Of a stretch of DNA of 64,000 bases, positions 16,816 through 24,755 are shown in pieces. Every line of letters begins with the position of its first letter. Positions within the stretch are counted from its first letter, which is position 1. The notes beneath the pieces are model-generated. The model was not told the DNA's origin. It saw only the letters and a program-made list of their open reading frames with translations, and did no database searches. A program made the translations under genes and the position numbers. Source of the DNA: Pyrobaculum sp. 3827-6 (GTDB taxonomy: Archaea; Thermoproteota; Thermoprotei; Thermoproteales; Thermoproteaceae); assembly GCF_025641885.1 (NCBI RefSeq), contig NZ_JAOTQN010000001.1, positions 372,001 to 436,000 of the forward strand, written 5' to 3'.

Positions 16816-17628
16816 GTGGATGTGGCTGAGTTGAAGAGATTGCTGGCGGCGATTGCCCGGGATGAGCCTCAGTTTCTGCGGGACCTATTCATGGCGGCTC
16901 TCCGATCAGACGGCAGGTCGGCGGCGGAGCTGGTGGATCTACTCATCAGCCACGAGGAGGTGAGGCTGAAGCTGGCAAAGGCCTTGATAGGCGAGGTAGC
17001 TATACCGCTCAACGTAGTGACAAAAGACGACATACAGAGACTTGAAAAAGAGATTGAGAAGATAAGAGAGGAGATGGCCACCAAAAAAGACCTAGAGAAA
17101 TTAGCCACCAAAGACGATCTTGCAAAATTCGCCACCAAGGACGACTTTACGAAATTCGCCACTAGGGAGGACCTCGCTCTGTTTGCTACTAAAGAGGATT
17201 TGGAGAGGGCGGTTAGGAGAATTGAGGAGAGGATGGCGACGAAGGAGCAGTTTGAGGATTTGGCTGTTTCGCTTGAGGAGACTGCCCGTAGCTGGGTTTC
17301 CCACCTCTTGAAGAGCCAGGGTGTCGAGTGTAAAGCGGAGCGCCTCGTCTTGCCGGGCGCCTACGAATTCGACGTCTACTGCAAATCAGAGCGCTATACG
17401 GTAGTGGGCGAGGCTAAGGTAAGGGCTGGGGCTACAGTCGTCGAGAGGGCCGCCCAGAGAGCCGCCTCGCTGGCCGTCGGGTGGCCCGACTTGATCTCCG
17501 GCCGAGTGGTGCCGGTGGTCTACACCCTGTCCGCGAACCCCGACGCGGTGGAGAAGGCGAGGCAACTAAAGGTGTGGCTAGTGGAGTGGAGTCGGGAGCT
17601 GGTGGCCTTCGAAGAGGCCGCCGCATAG
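16816..17628 (+). CDS. Coiled-coil protein with nonapeptide repeats and a C-terminal PD-(D/E)XK-like nuclease domain
   Basis: The 270 residues have an N-terminal helical part, a helix from about 72, then five consecutive nine-residue repeats of the type ATKxDLxxF (88-132) and a sixth at 141-149. The C-terminal domain has EFDVYC (Asp186) and VVGEAK (Glu199, Lys201), the D...ExK arrangement of restriction-like nucleases. Nine-residue repeats of this ATK/D kind are known from alpha/beta coiled coils (beta-layers) in candidate prokaryotic endonucleases. The GTG start is about 25 bases after a GTTTTTTATC box. Substrate is unknown; defence or DNA maintenance are possible. Confidence 0.78.
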   Translation: MDVAELKRLLAAIARDEPQFLRDLFMAALRSDGRSAAELVDLLISHEEVRLKLAKALIGEVAIPLNVVTKDDIQRLEKEIEKIREEMATKKDLEKLATKDDLAKFATKDDFTKFATREDLALFATKEDLERAVRRIEERMATKEQFEDLAVSLEETARSWVSHLLKSQGVECKAERLVLPGAYEFDVYCKSERYTVVGEAKVRAGATVVERAAQRAASLAVGWPDLISGRVVPVVYTLSANPDAVEKARQLKVWLVEWSRELVAFEEAAA

Positions 17629-17631
17629 GGG

Positions 17632-17646
17632 AAAAGTATATAAACT
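17632..17646 (+). promoter_or_regulatory. TATA/BRE promoter of the 5S rRNA gene
   Basis: GGAAAAGTATATAAAC holds a purine-rich BRE followed by TATATAAA, directly after the stop of the upstream gene and about 25 bases before the 5S 5' end. Confidence 0.75.
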
Positions 17647-17661
17647 CGTGTGAATTTGGAG

Positions 17662-17792
17662 ACGCCCCTAACCCGGCCACAGGCGCCGGTGATACGCCCG
17701 GACTCTTCAGAACCCGGAAGCTAAGGCCGGCGCCGCAGTCGGGAGTACTGGGCTCCGAGAGGGCCCGGGAAACCGCTGTGCTGGGAGGGGGC
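17662..17792 (+). rRNA. rrf: 5S ribosomal RNA
   Basis: The sequence shows the archaeal 5S landmarks in order: ACCCGGCCACAG after the first helix, the loop B/C region CCCGGACTCTTCAGAACCCG, GGAAGCTAAG, and the 3' strand GCTGTGCTGGGAG closing with GGGGGC against GCCCCT at the 5' end. It has its own promoter and is not linked to 16S/23S here, as is usual in crenarchaea. A pyrimidine-rich run (CTTCTCTTTCTCC, 17792-17804) follows and probably ends transcription. The ends are estimated to within a few bases. The following bases to about 18074 hold a small hairpin (CGGCT/AGCCG near 17838) but no gene I can support. Confidence 0.93.
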
Positions 17793-18074
17793 TTCTCTTT
17801 CTCCAAACGGAGAATTCTCTAGACATGAGAAATCTCGGCTGTGTAGCCGGATTGGGGGTTGTGGGTGGCCGGGGCAGTTGTGGGTTCCAGCGTAGTGCTG
17901 CGGGGTTGTGGGCTCTCTACGCTGTGTAGAGGCTGTGTAGCTCCCCGGCGGCGTGGGAACGGCAGACTACAGCGGCTTGCTGTTATAGATGTAGCGGGGA
18001 AGAGGGCTCCTCCGGCCGTCTTTGGGTTAAAATGGCGGTATGGGCGGGGGGTGGACGCGGCGCCGCGTGGGTGT

Positions 18075-18698
18075 TCAGGGGGCGTTTGACACCTTTATCT
18101 GGTCTATGAAGTCTACGGTTATTTGGTAGTTCCACGCAGTTGAGGGTGCTCCCCGCTGTACTGAAAACTTGGCGGTGGCTGACAGAACGCCGTTGCAGTA
18201 GACCTCCACCTTGTAGTCGGTGGCGGGTATCTGGTAGGTGGAGACAGAGCCGTCTGAGGCGGTTGAGGCGAATATGGCGACCCAACGCCCCCCGGTGAGT
18301 GTGTCGATGACTTTGGCGTAGCACCCGGCTACGGGCTTGCCATGTCTGTCTCTCAACGTGATGGTGAGGGGGTAGGTCCAGGTGCGGATTTTGCCGCCGG
18401 TGGGCCACCCCAGCTCTGCCACGTCTCTAGCCACGGAGCTGTCGTATATCCAGATGAGGCGGCCCGCGGCGACTTCGCTGAGCGTGGCTATGCCCCAGGC
18501 GATTCTTAGGCCGTAGCCCGGCCTCCACGGCAGGCCGTAGAGGGCCTTGCCGTCTAGTACGTAGGACAGCGCGACGATTCCGCCGCCCTCGTCGTACACA
18601 ACCGCCGTCCCGTATCCGAGGGGCCTGTCGTTCCAGTCCCTCACCTCGAGCGCCAGTAGAGAAGCCGCCAGCAACAAAACCAGGGCCGCGGCCCTCAC
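18075..18698 (-). CDS. Secreted beta-rich protein of unknown function
   Basis: From the GTG at 18698 the protein has 207 residues and begins with a signal peptide (RAAALVLLLAASLLALEV). The mature part includes a C-terminal segment (YPLTITLRDRHGKPVAGCYAKV ... DGSVSTYQIPATDYKVEVY) that looks like a carboxypeptidase-regulatory/transthyretin-like beta-sandwich as found in archaeal surface proteins. Two cysteines (in the GCYAK and VYCNG parts) could pair. The upstream frame to 18743 is rejected because the promoter at about 18714-18724 lies within it. Partner unknown. Confidence 0.65.
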   Translation of the reverse strand: MRAAALVLLLAASLLALEVRDWNDRPLGYGTAVVYDEGGGIVALSYVLDGKALYGLPWRPGYGLRIAWGIATLSEVAAGRLIWIYDSSVARDVAELGWPTGGKIRTWTYPLTITLRDRHGKPVAGCYAKVIDTLTGGRWVAIFASTASDGSVSTYQIPATDYKVEVYCNGVLSATAKFSVQRGAPSTAWNYQITVDFIDQIKVSNAP

Positions 18699-18713
18699 AG
18701 CTGTTCTGGGGGG

Positions 18714-18735
18714 TTTGAATATAAGTTTTATATCC
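18714..18735. promoter_or_regulatory. Overlapping divergent TATA boxes
   Basis: TTGAATATAAG reads as CTTATATTCAA toward the secreted protein gene (start 18698). The adjacent GTTTTATATCC (about 18725-18735) serves the epimerase-like gene (start 18752). Both spacings are about 22 bases. Confidence 0.5.
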
Positions 18736-18751
18736 ACGTCCAACGCCGTCT

Positions 18752-19663
18752 ATGAGATATCTGCTGTACGGCGGGCTGGGCTTCATCGGGGCTAACGTTG
18801 TGGAGGCCTTGGCGGGGGAGGAGGTGTACGTCGCCCACAGGCCGGGCTCTCCGAGGAGAAAGCCGGCGCTGGCGGGCCTCGTCTCGCGGCACGCAGAGCT
18901 GATAGAGTACACAGACCCCGCGAAGCCGCTTGAGTCAGCCAAGCCAGACGTGGTGATAAACCTCGTAGGGGAGTACTACGGAAGTTCAGCGGCGGTGTGG
19001 GAGGCAAACGCCGAGTTCCCCAAGAAGCTGTGCGACGCGGCGCGGAGGGCCGGGTGGAGGGGGAAGATGGTGCACATATCCGCCGCCACAGTGAGAGGCC
19101 CCGTGGGCAACCCCATTAGAGAGGAGGAGCGCCACCTTGAGGGGATAAAGCCCATTTCCCATTTCGACGCGTCGAAGGCTGAGGGGGAGAGGGTGGTGGC
19201 GAACTGCTTTGAGGACTGGGTTATTGTAAGGCCGGTCCTCGTCTACGGCCGCTTCAACGACCACCCAGAATGGGTGACGCTCACTGGCATGGTGAGGCGC
19301 GGCGTGGCGCCCATGGTGAATCTAGCCGTCTCGGCCATATCGGCCCGGGAGCTGGCGAAGGTGGTAAAGCTCTCCACCGCCCTCTCCAGGGAGTACTTCT
19401 TCGCCACTGAGTGCGCCCCCAGGCGCCTGTCGGACTTCGTGCTGGCGATAGAAAAGGCGTTGGGGAGGAGGGCCCTCCACATACCTGTGCCCAGCGTCGT
19501 CATGAGGATAGCCGCGCCCCGGGATTTGAAAAAGCACCTCCCCTTCCTGGGAAGGAGCTTCAGTTGTGAAAAAATGGCCCACCTCCTTAAATACAGGCCA
19601 AGCCCCGATTTCGAGAGAGAAGTAGCTGAAATGGTATCCTACATCACAGCAACTGTTAAATAG
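18752..19663 (+). CDS. NAD(P)-dependent epimerase/dehydratase-like protein (extended/atypical SDR)
   Basis: A Rossmann-fold protein of 303 residues with N-terminal GGLGFIG (about 7-13), VVINLVGEY, ISAATVRG and the segment SHFDASKAEGE. In classical members the active site is Y-x3-K; here the tyrosine is replaced by phenylalanine (F-D-A-S-K), as in some atypical SDRs such as those related to the NDUFA9 complex I subunit. It may therefore act as a redox-cofactor-binding or chaperone protein rather than a sugar epimerase. Promoter overlaps that of the divergent secreted protein. No sugar-pathway genes lie nearby. Confidence 0.75.
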   Translation: MRYLLYGGLGFIGANVVEALAGEEVYVAHRPGSPRRKPALAGLVSRHAELIEYTDPAKPLESAKPDVVINLVGEYYGSSAAVWEANAEFPKKLCDAARRAGWRGKMVHISAATVRGPVGNPIREEERHLEGIKPISHFDASKAEGERVVANCFEDWVIVRPVLVYGRFNDHPEWVTLTGMVRRGVAPMVNLAVSAISARELAKVVKLSTALSREYFFATECAPRRLSDFVLAIEKALGRRALHIPVPSVVMRIAAPRDLKKHLPFLGRSFSCEKMAHLLKYRPSPDFEREVAEMVSYITATVK

Positions 19664-19684
19664 GTTTTGACATAATTTTTTATC

Positions 19685-19972
19685 GTGGGTGCGCCTCTAG
19701 TCTTCATCTTCAGGGGGTGCCCCCCTCGGCGGTTTCACGAGTTGAAAAAATGGGGCATAGTTCTCGTCTCTCTCTCCTCCTGTCCAGGTGTTGAAAGAGT
19801 AGAGGAGTGGAGACTCCGGGAGTATATTAAAGACAAGTTTGTAGTTGTGGTTGGAGACCGCCTGCTTGCCAAGAGGCTGGAGGTGGCCCACGCCACGTAT
19901 GGAGAGGTGGAGAGGTTTATGGAATATCTAAAAAGAGATGTGGGCCCGCTGTACAAACCTTATCTCCAGTAA
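19685..19972 (+). CDS. Small alpha/beta protein, member of a three-gene local family
   Basis: A 95-residue protein of unknown function. Its pattern is a beta-strand start (PLVFIFRGCPP), a middle region with SSCPG, then KFVVVVGDRLLAKRLEVAHATYGEVERFMEYLK. The 42978-43214 gene shares the segment KFVVVVGDR-LA-RL-VA--T--E---F---LK, and a more distant copy is at 47333-47551. The pattern suggests a compact Rossmann-like half-fold. GTTAAATAGG near the end of the preceding gene lies about 27 bases before the GTG start. Confidence 0.65.
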   Translation: MGAPLVFIFRGCPPRRFHELKKWGIVLVSLSSCPGVERVEEWRLREYIKDKFVVVVGDRLLAKRLEVAHATYGEVERFMEYLKRDVGPLYKPYLQ

Positions 19973-20001
19973 ATAATATAAATAGGGGGTTACGGGGCTT
20001 T

Positions 20002-20589
20002 ATGAGTTTTGAAAAAAACCTCCTTGAGAGGATCGCCTCCTACATATCAGGCTACGCCGGGTACAAGCAGAAGGAGATTAGGAGGGAGACCGACGCCCTC
20101 GTGAGGCGCCACGTCGCCTCCCTCCTCTCCTCAGCCGCGTCGCAACTGGTGCTGAGCCCGTCGGAGGCCCGCGCCGTTGCGGCCAGCCCAGACGCCCGGT
20201 ACCTCTGGGACACGGCGAGGGCTCTGCTGGATAAGGTGACGCAGAAGATAGACAAGGCCCCCCACGGCTACGCGGGCTTTTTCGACTTGGCCAAGGTAGA
20301 TGAGAGCGTCCTAGAGCAGGTGTACCAGCACGACCTCGCCCTCGTGGAGGAGGCGAAGAAGGTGTCAGACCAAGTGGCCGTCTTGAAGAGCCAGCCCCCC
20401 GGCTCCCAGCAATGGGCCGACGCCCTCAGGCAGTTGCTGGCGCAGTTGCAGTCACTAGATGCTAAGATAGACGAGCGTAGCAAAATACTAAAGGCAATTA
20501 GCGAGCCGCCGCCCGCCACGTGGGAGCCACCGCGTGAGGAGAAAAAAGGCGGGCTTTTCGACAAGCTGTTCAAAAGGGGCAGGAGCTAG
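20002..20589 (+). CDS. Helical cytoplasmic protein of the SPFH cluster
   Basis: The 195 residues are almost entirely helical, with no membrane segment. A central region contains probable coiled coil (LVEEAKKVSDQVAVLKS; LRQLLAQLQSLDAKIDERSKILKAI), and the tail is proline-rich and basic (EEKKGGLFDKLFKRGRS). I recognise no named family. It precedes the SPFH/zinc-ribbon gene by 88 bases on the same strand. A basic C-terminal tail could bind membrane lipids or the SPFH protein. AATATAAATAGG is centred about 25 bases before the ATG, so it has its own promoter. Confidence 0.65.
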   Translation: MSFEKNLLERIASYISGYAGYKQKEIRRETDALVRRHVASLLSSAASQLVLSPSEARAVAASPDARYLWDTARALLDKVTQKIDKAPHGYAGFFDLAKVDESVLEQVYQHDLALVEEAKKVSDQVAVLKSQPPGSQQWADALRQLLAQLQSLDAKIDERSKILKAISEPPPATWEPPREEKKGGLFDKLFKRGRS

Positions 20590-20677
20590 GACTGCGGGTG
20601 GAGTAGTGTCAATGTACAGCTCTAATGACGTGGTTTGAACCTCCGTAAAGGTTTTAAAATAATGGACATGCTCATCC

Positions 20678-21736
20678 ATGCCACAAGTTATCCAGTGGGT
20701 TAACCCCCGAGAGGGGGAGATAATCTGGCGCTACCCCGTGGATAGGATTGAGTGGGGGTCCCAGCTCATCGTTGAGGAGTGGCAGGCGGCGGTTTTTATG
20801 CGAGACGGGAAGGTGTACGACGTGTTTAGGGCGGGGAGGCACACCCTCACCACCGCCAACCTCCCCCTGCTCACCCAGGCCCTTACCAGAGTCGTGGGGT
20901 TTGAGAAGTCGCCATTCACCGCGGTGGTCATATTCGTCTCGCTTAAACAGCACCAGCTCCCCTTCGGCGGGCGGAGCCAAACCGCCGAGCTGGCGCCGAT
21001 ACAGTTCTTCGGCACCGCCTGGTTCAGAGTGGCGGACCCGGCCCTCTTCGTCACGCAGGTCGTGGGCGGCCAGAACATATACACCACGGAGGACCTCCAG
21101 AAGTTCCTAAGGGGCTACTTCAACGAGAACCTAATGGCGGAGCTCTCCAGAAACTCCATCTTCACCATATACGGCAACCTGGAGCAGGCCAGCTTCGTAG
21201 CTAAAAACGCAATAGCCCCCCACTTCTCCAGACTCGGCCTCGAGCTCATAGACGTCAAATTCGAAGGCCTAGACGTCACTGACCCCATCTGGCGCGACAG
21301 GCTGTTCTACATCAGAGCCACCGGCGTCACCCCCTCGGAGTACCTACGCATGGAGACGTTGCAGAAAGCCGCTGCGGAGCTCGGCAAGAGCCCTGGGGCC
21401 GCGGTCGGCGCGGGGCTAATGATCATCCCGCCTCTCTTCCAGCAACAACAGACGCCGCAACCCCCGCCCGCACCCCAGCCCCCCACGCAGCCTGCCCCCC
21501 AGCCCCCGGCCACTCCTCCGCCGCAGCCCACCCCTCCACCTCAGACAGCCGTGTCGACGCAGCTAGCCCAGAGCCAGCAGGGCGTTGTGTGTCCCCAGTG
21601 CGGCTATGTAAACCCACCGGGGGCCAAGTTCTGTATAAACTGCGGCTACATGCTGGGGAAGAAGTGCTCCCAGTGCGGCTTCGTCAATCCGCCGGATGCT
21701 AAGTTCTGCATGAACTGCGGCGCCAAGTTGCCGTGA
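20678..21736 (+). CDS. SPFH-domain protein with Pro/Gln linker and two C-terminal zinc ribbons (YdjL/virion-core-like)
   Basis: The 352 residues begin with an SPFH (stomatin/prohibitin/flotillin) region of about 230 residues of the YdjL-like type (VIQWVNPREGEIIWRYP...). A 70-residue Pro/Gln-rich linker (about 250-300) follows, then two zinc ribbons: CPQCG...CINCG and CSQCG...CMNCG, each with four cysteines. Such proteins assemble at membranes; bacterial homologues sit in membrane-stress or phage-response neighbourhoods. The next gene starts inside its last codons (GTGA overlap), forming an operon with a three-helix membrane protein. The zinc-ribbon theme recurs in the two minus-strand genes at 23913-25753. 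Confidence 0.85.
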   Translation: MPQVIQWVNPREGEIIWRYPVDRIEWGSQLIVEEWQAAVFMRDGKVYDVFRAGRHTLTTANLPLLTQALTRVVGFEKSPFTAVVIFVSLKQHQLPFGGRSQTAELAPIQFFGTAWFRVADPALFVTQVVGGQNIYTTEDLQKFLRGYFNENLMAELSRNSIFTIYGNLEQASFVAKNAIAPHFSRLGLELIDVKFEGLDVTDPIWRDRLFYIRATGVTPSEYLRMETLQKAAAELGKSPGAAVGAGLMIIPPLFQQQQTPQPPPAPQPPTQPAPQPPATPPPQPTPPPQTAVSTQLAQSQQGVVCPQCGYVNPPGAKFCINCGYMLGKKCSQCGFVNPPDAKFCMNCGAKLP

Positions 21737-22035
21737 AGCCTGGGGAGACCGCGGCCGCCGTCGCCGCCCTCGCCGTCGGCGTATACCTCGTCTTGGCGTC
21801 CACGGGAGCCGTCCAGCTGGCGGCTAACCAGCTTGTAGGCATCGCCGTGGGGGTATTCGGCGCCTCATACATGGCGGCGGGGAGGAGCAGGGAGTCCGCC
21901 TTCTGGGGCGGGGTCCTCACAATACTAGGCGCGGCTTCCTTCATAGGGGGTGGGGCGTCTCCCCTGCTGGTGCTCGGCATCATGCTCATATTCATATCTC
22001 TCTTCGTGCTAGTCGCCGGGAGGCGCAGTCTATAA
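21733..22035 (+). CDS. Small polytopic membrane protein
   Basis: A 100-residue protein with three to four hydrophobic segments (about 6-25, 30-48, 56-72 and 78-95) separated by short Gly-rich turns. The GTG start overlaps the SPFH gene's stop by four bases (GTGA), so they are translationally coupled and the product may be the membrane partner of the SPFH assembly. No family recognised. Codon use matches its neighbours. Confidence 0.75.
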   Translation: MKPGETAAAVAALAVGVYLVLASTGAVQLAANQLVGIAVGVFGASYMAAGRSRESAFWGGVLTILGAASFIGGGASPLLVLGIMLIFISLFVLVAGRRSL

Positions 22036-22057
22036 AAACCCCTAGGGGGCCTCCGAC

Positions 22058-22978
22058 GTGGCCCTCTACCTAGCCATCGGCGGCGGGGGCGACGTGGTCA
22101 CTACGGCGGCGCTGGCCGGGGACGACGCGGTGGGGCAGATACCGTGGGAGAGATACGTCGTTGACCCGACGCCGGGGCCGGTGCCGGCCTCGGCGCTGAG
22201 AGAGGTGGTGGATCTGGGAGGGGGGCTCTACCTAGCCACCCCCCGTAGCTACGTGGAGAGGGGCGGACGCGTCTTCAAGACCCAGGGCATGTGCGTAGCG
22301 GCGGCGCTCAACAAGTCGATATACATCGTCGACCCCTACAGACGCCCCAGCGAGGTGGCGCGCGCCCTTGCGAGATTCAGCCGCGTGGTTGGGGTAGACG
22401 TTGGGGGCGACGTGCTTGGGGTCGGCTGCGAGGAGTCGATTAGGAGTCCCCTCGCCGACTCCTACGGCCTCGCCGTGCTCGCCAGAGCGGTGGAGCTGGG
22501 CGTGGAGGCGGAGGTGTGGGTCATGTCGCCGGGGGCCGACGGGGAGCTGGAGAGGCAGTACGTGTTGAAGAGAGTGGCCGAGGCGGCGGCGGCCGGCGGG
22601 CTCATAGGCGCGGTGGGGCTGGCTCGGGAGCAGATGGAGAGGCTGGAGAGGCTCGTATCTATCTGCGTGACGGAAGCCTCCGCGGTGGCTGTAAGGGCCT
22701 ACAGAGGTGGGCACGGCGAGTTGGAGATAAGGAGCGGCACCCGCCGGGTTTGGGTAGACGCCTGCGCCATGGTTGGCTTCCGTCTAGACCCCAAGGTCCT
22801 TCTGGGGCTGAACAAGGCGGCGTCGCTTGTATACAGCCACGACGCCCCCATCGATAGGGCGGCTGAGCTGTTGCTGGCCAATGGAATACCCACAGAGCTC
22901 CACCTAGAGGAGCTCCTAGCTAGGGGCTACTCCCTGCCTCAGGCGGTGGGGGAGTTGGGGAAGTTAAAACGTTGCTAA
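22058..22978 (+). CDS. DUF1152-family protein
   Basis: The 306 residues start with LYLAIGGGGDVVTTAAL, the nucleotide-binding-like N-terminal motif of the archaeal DUF1152 family. Further blocks are VVGVDVGGDVLGVG near 112-126 and SPLADSYGLAV. The function is unknown, although the Gly-rich loop and GVDVGGD motif suggest binding of a phosphorylated or nucleotide ligand. GTCTATAAAAACC, within the last codons of the previous gene, lies about 24 bases before the GTG start, so it can be transcribed separately. Its last four bases overlap the convergent secreted protein gene. Confidence 0.8.
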   Translation: MALYLAIGGGGDVVTTAALAGDDAVGQIPWERYVVDPTPGPVPASALREVVDLGGGLYLATPRSYVERGGRVFKTQGMCVAAALNKSIYIVDPYRRPSEVARALARFSRVVGVDVGGDVLGVGCEESIRSPLADSYGLAVLARAVELGVEAEVWVMSPGADGELERQYVLKRVAEAAAAGGLIGAVGLAREQMERLERLVSICVTEASAVAVRAYRGGHGELEIRSGTRRVWVDACAMVGFRLDPKVLLGLNKAASLVYSHDAPIDRAAELLLANGIPTELHLEELLARGYSLPQAVGELGKLKRC

Positions 22979-23883
22979 GCCCTGGCCTTCTGCGCCGCCG
23001 CCTTGGCCTCGGCCAGGATTCGCTGGTACAGCGTCGAGTTGTACGGCGCGACGGCCACAGCCGAGGACTCGATCTTCAGCTTCATAGTCAAGGCCTGGCC
23101 GTAGAGAGTCATGTTTAGATACACGTCGCCTGCTACGGCTAGGGGCACGCCGCCCACCTCGCACATCTCCGCCACGTAAACCCCGCTACCGTTGGCGGGC
23201 AGGCCGCCAAGGATGTAGGCAAAGGCCTCGGGGCTTATCCAGCCTTTCTCCTCCACCGCGGATCCTGTGTAGCCTAGATGTGTGCAGGTCCCCTTCACAG
23301 CGCGTGTGGTATTGACGCCGTGGAGGAAGTGGAACAGGGTGTAGTTCGCGGCGGCGGTCTCGGCTTGGCACTCACCCCCGGCGCAGGTTACCACATACAT
23401 AAGCCGGCCCTCCGTAGCCGCCTTGTGGCTCACCTCCACAGGTCCCCTCGGCGGTATGTTAAAGACAAATTTGCCGAAGCTGTAGTTCCCAAGCGGCCCC
23501 ACGCCCTCCACAGACCAGCCAACCAGCCTCAGCGACATGTCGCCGATGTAAACAGTTATTGTGTATGTGTAGTTGACGTGGTAGCTGTCCCTCCTAAAGC
23601 CGGGAGCTGTGATGGCCGTGGTGGTCTTTGTGCCTGCGGCGGCGGGGGGAGAGGTGGTGCTCGGCGTATTCGCTGTGGGCGTCGCGGTAGAGGTAGCTGA
23701 CGCTGGGGAGGTGGAGGAGGTTGCTGTGGGAGGCGCCCCGACCTGGGCGGTGGGCGTGGGGGAGGTGGGGGTCGCGGATCTGGCTTCACCCTCTGGCTTT
23801 GTGTAGCTCGTCGCGGCTTGGTAGAAGTAGATAAGGGCGCCGGCCACCAGCGCCGCGAGGATCACAAAGGCGACCTTCCTCAT
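22975..23883 (-). CDS. Membrane-anchored extracellular protein with Thr/Pro stalk
   Basis: The 302 residues have an N-terminal membrane helix (VAFVILAALVAGALIYFY), a Thr/Ser/Pro/Ala-rich stalk of about 60 residues (33-95), then a beta-rich extracellular domain with several potential N-glycosylation sites (NYS, NYT, NTT, NGS, NMT, NST) and cysteine pairs (CAGGEC; CTHLG; MCEVGG). The domain is unknown. It lies downstream of the two zinc-ribbon membrane genes on the same strand and may form the outer part of that cluster. Its 3' end overlaps the DUF1152 gene by four bases. Confidence 0.75.
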   Translation of the reverse strand: MRKVAFVILAALVAGALIYFYQAATSYTKPEGEARSATPTSPTPTAQVGAPPTATSSTSPASATSTATPTANTPSTTSPPAAAGTKTTTAITAPGFRRDSYHVNYTYTITVYIGDMSLRLVGWSVEGVGPLGNYSFGKFVFNIPPRGPVEVSHKAATEGRLMYVVTCAGGECQAETAAANYTLFHFLHGVNTTRAVKGTCTHLGYTGSAVEEKGWISPEAFAYILGGLPANGSGVYVAEMCEVGGVPLAVAGDVYLNMTLYGQALTMKLKIESSAVAVAPYNSTLYQRILAEAKAAAQKARA

Positions 23884-23912
23884 GTCTGTCGCCTCCCGGG
23901 GGTTTAAAAAAG

Positions 23913-24755
23913 TTAGAGCTTCGCCTCGGCCTCGTACCTACCCACCCGCGACGCCGAGAAGGCAACCAGCCTCGCCACGGCGCCTAGAGAGGCCAGGGCT
24001 CCGCCTAGGGCCCCCAGCACTGGTTTGATGCCGAGGAGGTAGGTTGTCAAAGCGCCCACGGCCGCGGTGGCCAGGATTGAGCTGGCCGCAAGTCCGAGGC
24101 CTTCGGCGCGGCCCCGCCTCGACAGTGGGTACTCCATACTCAGTACAGATCCCTCGCTGGCGTCGACAAGCGCCCTGAACTGCCTCCCGCCGTATGTATA
24201 GGTGAGAGACCAGAAGGGGTAGTAGACTATGCCCTCGAAGCTCCACTCTATCGTTACAGCGGTCTTGAAGACCGACACGTAGGTGCGGGCCTCCTCGACG
24301 ACGTCGCCTAGGCTACTGAAGGCGTCCTCCGGCGACAGGTCCGGCGAGTGGAATACCCCGAGTCTCTCAAGAGTTGGCTTGAACGGCGTCCTCCACCTCG
24401 CGGGGAATATGTAACTCTTTGGTAGTTTGAAGGGCGGCGTCGAGAGGGCCAGCGCCGTGGCGTAGGTCTCAAGCTCCTCAAGAGGCTTGAAGGTTATGTG
24501 GTAGAGGTATAGGGGGAGGAAGTGCATCTCGGCGCCGGCGGGCGTCGCCGAGGGGAGATCGTCGGGAGAGCCCATGGGCCTTAGATTCAGCACTTTTCTA
24601 AAAGCCGTGGTCTTGTCCACAGTGGGCTTGAAGATGTAGACGCTCTCGTAGGTCTTCCCCTCCGACACCACTGTCCCGCAGTAGGGGCAGACGTAGAACC
24701 TCCTCCCTGGCGGAGCGTCGTACTTAGCCCCGCAGAAGGGGCACTGGATAATCAT
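23913..24755 (-). CDS. Zinc-ribbon membrane protein B
   Basis: The 280 residues begin with a zinc ribbon (CPFCG at about 5-9 and CPYCG at about 23-27), followed by a soluble alpha/beta part of about 170 residues (LPLYLYHITF; YPFWSLTYTYGGRQFRALVDASEGSV) and two C-terminal membrane segments (about 220-262). It is co-organised with the upstream gene at 24752-25753, with a four-base ATGA overlap, and has the same three-part plan, so the two look like diverged paralogs forming a complex. I do not recognise the central domain. Confidence 0.78.
   Translation of the reverse strand: MIIQCPFCGAKYDAPPGRRFYVCPYCGTVVSEGKTYESVYIFKPTVDKTTAFRKVLNLRPMGSPDDLPSATPAGAEMHFLPLYLYHITFKPLEELETYATALALSTPPFKLPKSYIFPARWRTPFKPTLERLGVFHSPDLSPEDAFSSLGDVVEEARTYVSVFKTAVTIEWSFEGIVYYPFWSLTYTYGGRQFRALVDASEGSVLSMEYPLSRRGRAEGLGLAASSILATAAVGALTTYLLGIKPVLGALGGALASLGAVARLVAFSASRVGRYEAEAKL

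Noticed and set aside
17481-17822. Protein-coding frames across the 5S rRNA gene.
   Set aside because: The region has complete 5S landmarks and its own promoter; the frames are incidental.
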